From positions 124,001 through 188,000 of the forward strand of contig CAYRHN010000005.1 of the NCBI GenBank assembly GCA_964424115.1: DNA of 64,000 bases, written 5' to 3'. Each line of letters starts with the position of its first letter. Within the stretch, counting starts at the first letter, position 1. The translations under genes were made by a program, and so were the position numbers. The notes below the pieces were generated by a model, which saw only the letters and a program-made list of their open reading frames with translations, was not told the DNA's origin and made no database searches. This DNA comes from CAYRHN01 sp964424115. Lineage in GTDB: Bacteria > Chloroflexota > Anaerolineae > Anaerolineales > Anaerolineaceae. Positions 45,456 to 52,880 of the stretch are shown piece by piece.

Positions 45456-45758
45456 CTACTCCTCGCTTTCCAGGTCGTGGAGGAAATCCTCCAGGGTCTC
45501 GAAGGTCTTCACCCGCCCGGCGCGGAGATCCTCCTCAGACTCATGCTCGCCCGCCTGCCAGCGTTCGCTCCAGAAATAGGCCTGCGAGCGGTCAACCGCC
45601 ACGACGGGGGTCAGCACGATCGTGCCGTTCTCGGAGACCTCGGCGCGCAGTAGATCGCCCGCCGAGAGCCCGGCCTTGCGCCGCAAGGAGTTGGGCAGGG
45701 TCACGCGGCCATCCCGCGCTAACTGTAAAACATCAGGGTCATTGTTGATCATGTGCAC
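45456..45758 (-). CDS. AbrB/SpoVT-type antitoxin
   Basis: The 100 residues begin with a swapped-hairpin AbrB DNA-binding domain (LARDGRVTLPNSLRRKAGLSAGDLL). A C-terminal acidic helix (ESEEDLRAGRV, LEDFLHDLESEE) is suited to neutralising the basic toxin. It probably represses its own promoter at 45769-45797. The pair is likely to stabilise the element. Confidence 0.78.
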   Translation of the reverse strand: MHMINNDPDVLQLARDGRVTLPNSLRRKAGLSAGDLLRAEVSENGTIVLTPVVAVDRSQAYFWSERWQAGEHESEEDLRAGRVKTFETLEDFLHDLESEE

Positions 45759-45768
45759 CTCTGGATAG

Positions 45769-45797
45769 AGGATACTGCCAATTTGTCAAAATGTCAA
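45769..45797 (-). promoter_or_regulatory. promoter of the toxin-antitoxin operon
   Basis: A consensus TTGACA (45792-45797), a 17-base spacer and TATCCT (45769-45774) lie just before the antitoxin start. A second TTGACA (45784-45789) inside the spacer makes a short direct repeat TTGACATT/TTGACAAA that could be an operator half-site. Confidence 0.65.
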
Positions 45798-45815
45798 TAC
45801 GGTAAAACGGTTGAG

Positions 45816-46514
45816 CTACCATGACTCTGCCCACAATTGTGTTTCCTGTCCCAACAGTGTCTGCAGGTCGGTTGCCTTGCCGGGGATCCCCATGGCTTTC
45901 AACCGCTGCACCATGTAGCGGCGTACCACAGAGCTGGGCACCGCCAAATTGACCTCACGCAGGCGCACCCACTTGCGCGGCTTGACCCGCGAGCGTGTCT
46001 CCACCTCGGTATAGAAGGCCCATCCCTGTGGATCGGTCAGCTTCAGGTCGGGTTGGAACCAGGGCGTTTCGGAGGGGTTGAAGGGCATCACCTCAGCCTG
46101 CCAGCCGCGCAGCCTGGCCTGATGAGCGATCAGCAGCACCAGTGCGGCATGCCGTTTCTGCTCCTTGCCCTGGTGCAGGTCAACGATCTTTTTCCAATCG
46201 CTCCGCACTGGCTCCATACCCAGCGCCTTAGCCAAGTTATTTCCATCCTCTGTCAGGGTCAAAACGGTCAATTGTCGCCCTCCCGGGCTGGGCAGGGAGA
46301 CCTTCTCCGCTAACGGGGGCTGACAATTAGCCAGCGATTCTCCCAATCTACGCAGCGCACGGGCAGGAATCTGAGGAAGCGTCAGACCAAGATCTAGCAG
46401 GGTTGAAAAGCCGGTTTGGGCCATCGCGCCCACCAGCAGGCAGATACGCAGCCAATAGTCGCGGCGGAATTGTCCGGCCCACAAGGATTGAGAGAATTGT
46501 GGAATTTCTGTCAT
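45816..46514 (-). CDS. replication-relaxation-like protein, short paralog
   Basis: The 232 residues start with a winged-helix-like region (YWLRICLLVGAMAQTGFSTL). The C-terminal half has ARLRGWQAEVMPF, QPDLKLTD, FYTEVETRSR and the ending LWAESW, parallel to residues 185-406 of the protein at 3007-4227. The D...ExE arrangement suggests a nuclease-like fold. As in relatives on plasmids, a role in DNA processing is likely but unproven. It lies between the toxin-antitoxin promoter and the recombinase module. Confidence 0.6.
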   Translation of the reverse strand: MTEIPQFSQSLWAGQFRRDYWLRICLLVGAMAQTGFSTLLDLGLTLPQIPARALRRLGESLANCQPPLAEKVSLPSPGGRQLTVLTLTEDGNNLAKALGMEPVRSDWKKIVDLHQGKEQKRHAALVLLIAHQARLRGWQAEVMPFNPSETPWFQPDLKLTDPQGWAFYTEVETRSRVKPRKWVRLREVNLAVPSSVVRRYMVQRLKAMGIPGKATDLQTLLGQETQLWAESW

Positions 46515-46631
46515 GATCTGTCCGTTAGCGCCTGTCCAGGTTTCTGTCCGTACAGGCCAGCCCCCTATACATTTTTATCATTCTTTCCACGCTCCTCCAT
46601 CTGAAAAACCCGGTTCCAAAAATAACCCTGT

Positions 46632-47078
46632 TCACGGAGAATACTTGTCTGCCTCCTCGCCCAGCAGGAGGTTCATCAGCTCGTCAAATTCCACTTCAGC
46701 CAGCACCAACGCACTGGAATTGCTCACCGTAAACTTGACCATCATCCTCTCCTGACATTTCGTATCGGCCGCCAGGTAGCCAATCTCCACCAGCCACAAC
46801 ATGCTCAAGGCGTGCAAGCGCAGGTCAGGGTCGGAGTGATTCCACAATGGTTTCAGCTTCTTGCTGCGGCTGGCCAGCCAGCGCACCGGCAACAACGCCC
46901 CGCCCTCCATCACGAGTACACTATGGATGTCGCGGCGCGGGATGAAATCCACTACGCGGCGGTACTGCGCTCGTTCAGCCAGCCATTCCACCAAACAGCG
47001 CGGCAGCGCATCCGCCTGAACCTGCACCATCGGGCATTCATGGACCGGGCAGCGCTGCAGATCGCGGTACCTGCTCAT
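46632..47078 (-). CDS. hypothetical protein coupled to the recombinase
   Basis: The ATG at 47078 overlaps the recombinase stop (ATGA); the long upstream frame is noise. The 148 residues include CPVHECPMVQV (Cys/His cluster, perhaps zinc-binding), a central DFIPRRDIHSVLVMEGGALLPVRW and an acidic C terminus. No family is recognised. Confidence 0.5.
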   Translation of the reverse strand: MSRYRDLQRCPVHECPMVQVQADALPRCLVEWLAERAQYRRVVDFIPRRDIHSVLVMEGGALLPVRWLASRSKKLKPLWNHSDPDLRLHALSMLWLVEIGYLAADTKCQERMMVKFTVSNSSALVLAEVEFDELMNLLLGEEADKYSP

Positions 47079-47959
47079 TCCAACGCTTCCACTGCCCGCG
47101 CCAGGTCGCGTTCCCCGGGCGAGATGTAGATACGTGTGGTGTTCAGGTTGGAGTGTCCCAGCAAGGTGGCGACCTTCTCCAGCCCCACCCCGGCATCCAC
47201 CAGGTTCTTGGCCATCGTGTGACGCAAGGTGTGAGCATGCACTGCCACTCCGGCGCGGCGTCCGATCTCCGCCAGCCGCCGATGCACCCCGGAAGGGCTC
47301 ATCCCAAACAGCTTTGGCCCGGTTACCAGCCGTCCGCGCACCTCCAGCCAACGCCGCACGGCATCGCGGCCTGCCTCATTGAGCGGCACGCGCCGGGCGC
47401 GGTTGCCCTTCCCTGCCCGCACCTGGACCCAACCCGAACGATCGGAAATGAATACATCCTCCACATCCACACTGCACATCTCTGCCACGCGCAGACCGGT
47501 GTTGAGCAGGAAGATCATCAAAGACCAATCGCGCAGTGCCAGGCAGCGGCGTATCTCGGTGTTGGCTGCCCCGATCCCGCGCTCTGCTTCACGCAGCAAG
47601 GCATACTGCTCCCGCTTCGTTAACCAGTGCGGCGAAAGATCCATCTCCACCGGCGCTTTGACCCGCGCGGTCGGATCGGATTGGATCAGGTTTTGTTCCT
47701 GGGCCCAATGCACCCAGGCGCGCAGCGCCAGCAGGTGCCTGCGAATGGTCGCCGGGCTGAACCTGCGAAGGGTTTGCAGGTACTGCTTGTACTCGCGCAC
47801 ATCCGCCGGGGTGAGCAGATCGGGACGCAAAGCCTGGCCGTTGGTCTGCTCGAACCAGCGGCTGAACTGCCGCAGGTCCGCCAGGTAACCGCGCACGGTG
47901 ACTGGCGAGCGGTCCTGCTCACGCAGCCAGGAATCAAACTCGATCGGGGATATTGTCAT
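47075..47959 (-). CDS. tyrosine recombinase (XerC/D-like integrase)
   Basis: The ATG at 47959 gives 294 residues. A SAM-like core-binding domain (FDSWLREQDRSPVTVRGYLADL) is followed by the catalytic set: R in NTGLRVAEMC, K-region KGNRARRVPL, HxxR in HTLRHTMAKNL, H in LLGHSNLNTT and the nucleophile Y in RIYISPGE. It probably integrates and excises the element; tRNA-Val at 53374 is the natural candidate site. An HTH excisionase-like gene overlaps its start. Confidence 0.88.
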   Translation of the reverse strand: MTISPIEFDSWLREQDRSPVTVRGYLADLRQFSRWFEQTNGQALRPDLLTPADVREYKQYLQTLRRFSPATIRRHLLALRAWVHWAQEQNLIQSDPTARVKAPVEMDLSPHWLTKREQYALLREAERGIGAANTEIRRCLALRDWSLMIFLLNTGLRVAEMCSVDVEDVFISDRSGWVQVRAGKGNRARRVPLNEAGRDAVRRWLEVRGRLVTGPKLFGMSPSGVHRRLAEIGRRAGVAVHAHTLRHTMAKNLVDAGVGLEKVATLLGHSNLNTTRIYISPGERDLARAVEALE

Positions 47960-48152
47960 TTGCCAGCGCTCCTTCAAGGTGATTCTTTGTGGGGGATTGC
48001 TCCATAATGGCGCGGATCGCCTGGGGAGTGAAACGGATATGTCGTGCGATGCGGATAGACGGAAGGCGCCCTTCACGTGCCATCTGGCGAATGGTGGCGG
48101 GCTTGAGACGCAGCAAACGGGAGACTTCTCCAACGGTCAATAAAGGTTCCAT
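47934..48152 (-). CDS. excisionase-like MerR-type HTH protein
   Basis: The ATG at 48152 has an AGGAGG site. The 72 residues hold one winged helix (LTVGEVSRLLRLKPATIRQM, REGRLPSIRIARHIRFTPQAI) of the HTH_17/excisionase class. Overlap with the recombinase start suggests joint expression to set the direction of recombination. A simple repressor is the alternative. Confidence 0.75.
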   Translation of the reverse strand: MEPLLTVGEVSRLLRLKPATIRQMAREGRLPSIRIARHIRFTPQAIRAIMEQSPTKNHLEGALANDNIPDRV

Positions 48153-48180
48153 GATCCTCCTGATCAGCGGCAAAACGGCC

Positions 48181-48771
48181 TCAACGTCCCGCCCCCTTAG
48201 CACCTGGCGGCGGGCAAAAGACCGTCACGCCGGTGGCGCGGGGGGCGTGGACGCCAGGCCCACCCCAAGGCCGACCGGCCGAGGCTTGCTGGCGGGCTGC
48301 CTGGGTGATACGGTGCATGTGATCCTTATCCGCATCGGAGGTGTCCTTCCAGGCATAGACAATATCCCGCAGACGGTGATCTTCCAACAGGCGCAGCACC
48401 CCTACCTCCGGTGTAGACAGAAGAGTTATCCAGCTAACTCGAACGATCCCCTCCGCAGGGCCGCTCACCAGCGAACCTTCCACGGCAACGAACGGTTTGC
48501 CGTTGAGCATGGCCACCTCCACCGTGGTCTCACCAATCGACACCATCGCCGAAGCCTCGCCCGGCTGGAAACAGCGCGCGATTTCCAACAGGGCCACCGC
48601 CGGTCGATCGGGGATCATCAAACGGTGCCGGGAAACGCCGCTGGTATCGGTGTGGATCCAGCCGTGGATGAGCGGAGCGGTTAATCCGCTCTGAGCATCC
48701 AAAGTCACCTCCTCGGTGCGCTCGATCTCCAGGTAGCCTTGCATCGTAACGCGATTGGCAAATGATGGCAT
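48181..48771 (-). CDS. hypothetical element protein, possibly OB-fold
   Basis: From the ATG at 48771 the protein has 196 residues. The opening NRVTMQGYLEIERTEEVTL and the strand-rich middle (HRLMIPDRPAVALLEIARCF, VEVAMLNGKPFVAVEGSLV) recall SSB-like OB folds, but the match is weak. It follows the replication-initiator-like gene by two bases. A C-terminal Pro/Gly-rich tail ends the protein. Confidence 0.45.
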   Translation of the reverse strand: MPSFANRVTMQGYLEIERTEEVTLDAQSGLTAPLIHGWIHTDTSGVSRHRLMIPDRPAVALLEIARCFQPGEASAMVSIGETTVEVAMLNGKPFVAVEGSLVSGPAEGIVRVSWITLLSTPEVGVLRLLEDHRLRDIVYAWKDTSDADKDHMHRITQAARQQASAGRPWGGPGVHAPRATGVTVFCPPPGAKGAGR

Positions 48772-48773
48772 GG

Positions 48774-49856
48774 TTAGTGATCCAAAAATTTTGAAAACTC
48801 GCCAGCTAAATAATCGCGTGATTGATCGTGGGGTTTGGGAGGCCATTCACCGGAACGCAGTCCAATGCGAAAACGGGCGGCTCGAAATTCCCTATCGCTT
48901 TGTTCTGCTGACCATTTCAACCAAGCATTGACCCGCTTTTTGTCCGCGTGATAGGCTGTCAGCACTTCGGAGGTATCCCCGTTCCAACCAATCTCATCCC
49001 GCAAAATGCGATGGATCCGGCCTGGCAATTGCTGCAAGGGCGCTGATAAGGCCGTTTCAGGATCACCAGCCGATGGCTTTTCCGAACGCGCCAGGCGTTC
49101 CTGCAAATCTACTTGTTCGATTTCCGGATCCCAACTCGAATCGGTGATCGCCTTGACCAGCCAGCCAGGTCCCTCGGCTCGTCCCAGGCGTTGTGCCAGG
49201 GGATAGAGATCAAGAAATTTTTCCACACGCTCCATGTCGGGATTTTGGAGCAGTTTTGCCGCCGTTTTGGCATACACACCCACTTTGCGTAAACGCGATA
49301 AAAGCGCCTGTTTTTGAGCATTTTCAGGAGCTTTTTGCGAAAATTTTTCAGGCGCGCTTAAGCTAAGTAAACTTAAGTCTGTTGTTGAATCTGAATCAAC
49401 AACATCTTTGCTTAGCTTAGCTTTAAGGGGGCTCATCGGTGGAAAATTTCCACCGATGAAAACGCGCAATTCATACACAAAAGCCTTATGTCCCTGGTAG
49501 CCGGTGATCTCGTAACGCATCAACAAACCGCGTTTCATGGCGCGTTCGATGCCTGCCAGAACACTTTTCCGGTCCAGGCCCGTGATCTGCTCAAATTCGC
49601 TCAAAGTGATCGGCTCGGCTCCACCTACCTGCATCAACCTGGCGATAGCCGCGATCGTGATTTTGAGTTCCGCTAAACTCATCCACGGCAGCAGCTCGAT
49701 CACCTCCGGAGGGAGGATGACCGTTTCAGGGATCTGGATCCCTTCGCACACCGGGCCAAAATCATCGCTCACAGCAGCCCTCCCCGGGGTTGAACAGGCA
49801 TTGGAAAAAGAGGCTTTTTTATGGCTCTTCGCACCCATGAATACGAATATAGCCAT
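48774..49856 (-). CDS. replication-initiator-like winged-helix protein
   Basis: The start is uncertain: ATG at 49856 or 49838. The first gives 360 residues. About residues 50-130 form a winged helix of the phage O/RepA-like kind (EVIELLPWMSLAELKITIAA, TLSEFEQITGLDRKSVLAGIERAMKRGLL). The C terminus has a DnaD-like helical part (NAWLKWSAEQSDREFRAARF). An iteron array lies immediately upstream and ParA/RHH genes follow that, the layout of a plasmid replicon. Loading of host helicase is inferred. Confidence 0.6.
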   Translation of the reverse strand: MAIFVFMGAKSHKKASFSNACSTPGRAAVSDDFGPVCEGIQIPETVILPPEVIELLPWMSLAELKITIAAIARLMQVGGAEPITLSEFEQITGLDRKSVLAGIERAMKRGLLMRYEITGYQGHKAFVYELRVFIGGNFPPMSPLKAKLSKDVVDSDSTTDLSLLSLSAPEKFSQKAPENAQKQALLSRLRKVGVYAKTAAKLLQNPDMERVEKFLDLYPLAQRLGRAEGPGWLVKAITDSSWDPEIEQVDLQERLARSEKPSAGDPETALSAPLQQLPGRIHRILRDEIGWNGDTSEVLTAYHADKKRVNAWLKWSAEQSDREFRAARFRIGLRSGEWPPKPHDQSRDYLAGEFSKFLDH

Positions 49857-49897
49857 CCCGCCAGAACAAGGGCCTTGTAGGCCTTCCTGTTGAGGCA

Positions 49898-50002
49898 AGG
49901 AATATCCCTTAGATTTTCAAGGGATATTCCTTTGGGATATTCCTTGAAATTTGTAGGGATATTCTTGAGGGATATCCCTTGAAAAGTGTAGGGATATCCC
50001 TT
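49898..50002. repeat. iteron-like array, candidate origin or partition site
   Basis: Six copies of a motif around GGGATAT(T/C)C(C/T) occur in 105 bp, most extended to AGGGATATCCCTTGAAA. The first copy is inverted relative to the others, and several are themselves near-palindromic. It lies between the initiator-like gene and the RHH partition gene, where iterons or a centromere belong. The short frame across it is only the translated repeat. Confidence 0.7.
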
Positions 50003-50004
50003 AT

Positions 50005-50469
50005 TCATCCGCTTCTCCTAGTTTTTTGAATTTTTCTCAATTGGATTTTTTCCATCCTTTCCGTATCCTTGGGATGCACCAAATTCCACTCATAACGCGG
50101 CGATTCGCTCTCGTATTTATGGCCCCAAAAGCCGATCTCTCCCCGGCCATAACTGCTGGTCGCCTCGAATAAAAAGAAGGTCATTACCTGCGCCATGCTG
50201 ACCCCTTGCTCGCTGGCGATCTGTTCGATCTGTTCACGTAGTTCCACAGGCAAGTAAGTGAGAACACGGTTCGCCTTTTGGCTTTCAGCCTTTTTCTTGG
50301 ATTTCTCCAGGCGCTCTTTTTCTTTGCGGCGCTTTTCGTTCAAGGCGCGCCGTTCATCAGGGCTCAGCCGCAGCTCTTCAAACCGGCGATTGCTCTCTTC
50401 AAGAAGTTCGCTTACCACCTCATCTGCTGGACGTAAGGCGGGGATGTAAGATCCTTTGCGGACGCTCAT
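50005..50469 (-). CDS. ribbon-helix-helix partition protein (ParB-type partner)
   Basis: The 154 residues have a charged coiled-coil region (about 25-65), then RVLTYLPVELREQIEQIASEQ and GVSMAQVMTFFLFEAT, a ribbon-helix-helix DNA-binding unit. The start overlaps the ParA stop by four bases. Small RHH proteins serve as centromere binders beside ParA in type Ib partition systems. The repeats just downstream are the likely binding site. Confidence 0.65.
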   Translation of the reverse strand: MSVRKGSYIPALRPADEVVSELLEESNRRFEELRLSPDERRALNEKRRKEKERLEKSKKKAESQKANRVLTYLPVELREQIEQIASEQGVSMAQVMTFFLFEATSSYGRGEIGFWGHKYESESPRYEWNLVHPKDTERMEKIQLRKIQKTRRSG

Positions 50470-51251
50470 GCTTCCTCCAACAAGTTGAGCATGCGCTCCA
50501 GAATATCCGCGTAACCGCCTACTTGCCTGGAACCGTTGCTATATCCTCGCAGTGCAGGCGACTGCGGCGCATACTCCCAGATCGTCTTTCCTCGTCCAGG
50601 CGCTTCCGCAGCTTTGATATCCTGCGGAATGGGCGGCCATACTTGTTGGCCAAACACTTGCACCAATTCGCCAAGCCGTTCACCGGTTTCGCGCGTCACC
50701 CGGTCATAGAAGGTTGGCAGAAGAAAATATCGCCGCGGCATGCGAGTTCGCCTTGAAGTTTCACCGATCGATTTGGCGATCTCGTTGACCCCATCCAGGT
50801 CTGTGAAGCGCAAACGGGTTGGGATGATCACATAATCAGAAGCCAACATCGCAGCGACCTGCAAGTGGTTCAGGCTGGGCGCCAGATCCAGCAATGTCAC
50901 CTCGATGCCCATCGCCTCACCCTCCTGGCGTAATCGTTCGGCAAATGCAGCCAATCCCCATTGTTCTTCGCGCAGCTTGCCCAATACGCGATCCGTGGTT
51001 TTGTCACCAGAAAGCACCAGCAAATTTTCACGCGCCGGGTTGACAACCTTATTTAGCAATTCCTCGTCATAATACCAGCGGCGCAAACCGGGATTCTTGG
51101 ATATCTGAAGCTGTGTACTGACATGCCCTTGAGGATCACAATCCACGATCAAAGCCTTGCGTCCTGCCAACGCAAATCCGCTGCCCAGGGTCACCGCGGA
51201 TGTGGTCTTGCCCACCCCGCCTTTCTGGTTGATAAAAGAGAAGATGACCAT
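50466..51251 (-). CDS. parA: ParA/Soj-family partition ATPase
   Basis: The 261 residues start directly with MVIFSFINQKGGVGKTTSA (deviant Walker A), followed by LIVDCDPQGHVSTQL, LLDLAPSLNHLQVAAM and VIIPTRLRFTDLDGV. There is no N-terminal HTH, as in small ParA proteins paired with RHH partners. It moves the DNA over the nucleoid and stabilises the circular form of the element. Confidence 0.88.
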   Translation of the reverse strand: MVIFSFINQKGGVGKTTSAVTLGSGFALAGRKALIVDCDPQGHVSTQLQISKNPGLRRWYYDEELLNKVVNPARENLLVLSGDKTTDRVLGKLREEQWGLAAFAERLRQEGEAMGIEVTLLDLAPSLNHLQVAAMLASDYVIIPTRLRFTDLDGVNEIAKSIGETSRRTRMPRRYFLLPTFYDRVTRETGERLGELVQVFGQQVWPPIPQDIKAAEAPGRGKTIWEYAPQSPALRGYSNGSRQVGGYADILERMLNLLEEA

Positions 51252-51252
51252 A

Positions 51253-51519
51253 TCATGCCTTCCCTAAGCACACGGGATTGCCGCTTTGGATCAATATCCG
51301 CTCGCCGGTGCGGATATGCCGGAACTCGGTCCCATCCGGCCAGGGGCTTTCTACCTCGTTGGCCAGGCGGCGCGGAGGAGTGATATCGGTCCAGCGGAAA
51401 AACCCGCCGTAGAACATACCCGGCTCGTCATCCGTCCGGGTGGGATCTTTCACCACGCGCCAGTCATACCCGCGCGGCAGCATACTGAGATAGTTTGATG
51501 GGATCGTGTAGGTTGTCAT
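51253..51519 (-). CDS. small hypothetical protein of the element
   Basis: From the ATG at 51519 the protein has 88 residues (SNYLSMLPRGYDWRVVKDPT, PGMFYGGFFRWTDI, GERILIQSGNPVCLGKA). It ends one base before the ParA start region. It is likely real, given its even codon pattern and place in the operon, but no family is recognised. Confidence 0.45.
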   Translation of the reverse strand: MTTYTIPSNYLSMLPRGYDWRVVKDPTRTDDEPGMFYGGFFRWTDITPPRRLANEVESPWPDGTEFRHIRTGERILIQSGNPVCLGKA

Positions 51520-51596
51520 GGTGAATAGAGTGCCGGTTACGTTTTCCGGCTCGGCGCGTAGAAAGGAGGACAAGAACCCACCGACGTAAAATGGTA

Positions 51597-51956
51597 TTAG
51601 AAGGGGATTTCTTCGTCTTTCCGGGGATCGGCGGCTTTTTGCCCGTCCTTGGTGCTGGATAGAAATTCCACCACCTGGGCATTCATGTGCAAGGAGGCAT
51701 CCACCGTTCCATCCTTGCGGGTAAATCCGTGCGCTTCAGGAAAGCCGCGCACGAACACCTTGTTTCCCTTTTTCAAGAACTGGTGACAGCGCTCCCCTAA
51801 GTCGCGCCAGGCTGAGATCTCCACCCAGGTGGTTTGTGTCTCCCCATTCACCTTACGGGTTGAGGCAACCGAGAAGTTGCACACCATAACCCCGTCAGGG
51901 AGGTACCGGGTTTCCGGGTCTTTGCCCAGGTTCCCGATGATGGTCAGTTCTAGCAT
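51597..51956 (-). CDS. ssb: single-stranded DNA-binding protein
   Basis: This 119-residue OB-fold protein opens LELTIIGNLGKDPETRYLPD, with VCNFSVAST, TTWVEISAWRDLGERC and FVRGFPEAHG, and ends DEEIPF, the acidic tip that recruits partner proteins. The disordered linker is very short. It serves element replication or single-strand transfer, separate from the host SSB. Confidence 0.92.
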   Translation of the reverse strand: MLELTIIGNLGKDPETRYLPDGVMVCNFSVASTRKVNGETQTTWVEISAWRDLGERCHQFLKKGNKVFVRGFPEAHGFTRKDGTVDASLHMNAQVVEFLSSTKDGQKAADPRKDEEIPF

Positions 51957-52204
51957 GATGATTTCTCCTTTGCGATTTTGGATTGGGCTTTTAGATTGGC
52001 TTTTTCAACAGCTTCCTCGTCAGAGTGAGCCGTAAGCCTGAAATGGTAGCCTTTCCCAAGGCAAACCACATAACATGCGGGACGCCCAGCCTTGCGCCGC
52101 CCGTACCCCCGCAGGATATAGGCTTCTCCGTCAGGCGTGGTACATACCCGCCTGGCTAGAGCTTGGATGATTCGGTCATTGTGATCATCGGGGAGTGTAA
52201 ACAT
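51950..52204 (-). CDS. small hypothetical protein upstream of ssb
   Basis: The ATG at 52204 gives 84 residues (DRIIQALARRVCTTPDGEAY, GRRKAGRPACYVVCLGKGYH, AVEKANLKAQSKIAKE). It overlaps ssb by seven bases. Basic and compact, it may bind nucleic acid. Not recognised. Confidence 0.5.
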   Translation of the reverse strand: MFTLPDDHNDRIIQALARRVCTTPDGEAYILRGYGRRKAGRPACYVVCLGKGYHFRLTAHSDEEAVEKANLKAQSKIAKEKSSC

Positions 52205-52680
52205 GTGGCTCTCGGATTGAGATTCTGGGCGATGGTAGATGTTATCTGCCTTCGGCGTCGCCCGGCGCCGTCGAACCGGGAAAGATAGTTCCAGACCATG
52301 CTTCTGGAGGGACGGTCTTGCAGGGTGACCGGTTGCCCTGTGGGGGATCCGCCTTGCTGTAACCGATATTGCTTTGGGCTGGGGATTCTTGCGAAGAGGG
52401 CAGCCGGACTTGTTCCAGCCTGGCCGAAGCCGCGCGCCCAAATTCCATGCCTCGGTAGCGAATGCACGCCATCCCCTTTGGAAAGGTGCTGAACTTGCCT
52501 GTCCGTCTCTCCGGACCGTCACACTGCCTGTTTCCTGGTGGTGGCTGCTTATCGCAGTTAGCGTCGCCAGGCTGCACCTCTGCGTGGATGGGGCCACAAC
52601 CCCCAGAGGATCGCCAGGTAGGAGGTCAGGAATCGAACCTGAGGAACCGTACCTCCCACAAATTCCATCGTAGACGGGGG
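52205..52680 (-). other. GC-rich non-coding region with hairpin array
   Basis: The region lies between a strong minus-strand promoter and the first gene. I see no believable protein in either strand. It contains GTCCG-tctctc-CGGAC (52501-52516), a CTGC/GCAG loop near 52544-52556, CCTCTG...GGGG...CCCC...CAGAGG (52577-52609), and a GGAGGTCAGG...CCTGA...ACCTCC structure (52621-52655). The last resembles a tRNA acceptor/T-arm minihelix on the minus strand, with a TTCGATT loop. It may be a long regulatory leader, an origin or transfer-origin-like site, or a structured RNA. Confidence 0.4.
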
Positions 52681-52690
52681 GCAAGAATGG

Positions 52691-52719
52691 TTGCGTGGCG
52701 CAAATTTCTTTGCTATACT
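52691..52719 (+). promoter_or_regulatory. promoter for plus-strand small RNA
   Basis: TTGCGT (52691-52696), a 17-base spacer and TATACT (52714-52719). It fires rightwards into a region without a plus-strand gene but with a hairpin and an intrinsic terminator. Confidence 0.6.
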
Positions 52720-52796
52720 GACACCATTCACTGTAACTGGCCCCATGAAGGCAGCAACGTTAGGGAAGATGGAATGTCAATGTGCTGGTAGAAGGC

Positions 52797-52825
52797 AGTA
52801 TAACAAACCTTCCGATGTTTGTCAA
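52797..52825 (-). promoter_or_regulatory. consensus promoter of the ssb-par operon
   Basis: On the minus strand TTGACA (52820-52825), a 17-base spacer and TATACT (52797-52802) are nearly ideal. The -35 and spacer lie within the hairpin sequence of the plus-strand RNA, so the two transcription units face each other and overlap. Confidence 0.75.
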
Positions 52826-52846
52826 TAAACATCGGAAGGGAGAAGC

Positions 52847-52880
52847 AAAAAAAGAGACGATTTCGTGATCGTCTCTTTTT
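52847..52880. terminator. bidirectional intrinsic terminator
   Basis: An 8-bp stem GAGACGAT-TTCGTG-ATCGTCTC has seven A on the left and five T on the right, so it can end transcripts on both strands: the small RNA from the left, and the HTH gene from the right. Confidence 0.85.

Larger units (their letters stand above)
52726..52880 (+). ncRNA. candidate small RNA, antisense to the minus-strand leader
   Basis: The start is predicted about seven bases after the TATACT box. The transcript would be about 155 nt: an imperfect stem-loop (52730-52776, apex near CCCCATGAAGG), a perfect hairpin CCTTCCGATGTTT/AAACATCGGAAGG (52808-52839) and the terminator. The part TGTGCTGGTAG and GGCAGCA recalls bacterial SRP RNA, but the GNRA loop expected there is missing, so that identity is doubtful. 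The first 65 nt are complementary to the leader made from the opposing promoter at 52797-52825. Confidence 0.4.

Noticed and set aside
46632..47351. 239-codon frame including the part upstream of 47078
   Set aside because: The region above 47078 is antiparallel-type noise inside the recombinase gene; only the part from the ATG overlapping its stop is kept.
49769..50008. 79-codon minus-strand frame over the iterons
   Set aside because: Its repetitive peptide is just the translated repeats and it runs into the initiator-like gene in another frame.
52730..52800. SRP (4.5S) RNA
   Set aside because: GGCAGCA and TGTGCTGGTAG are suggestive, but the GNRA tetraloop and the expected 5' partner strand are not convincing by hand, so it is listed only as a candidate small RNA.
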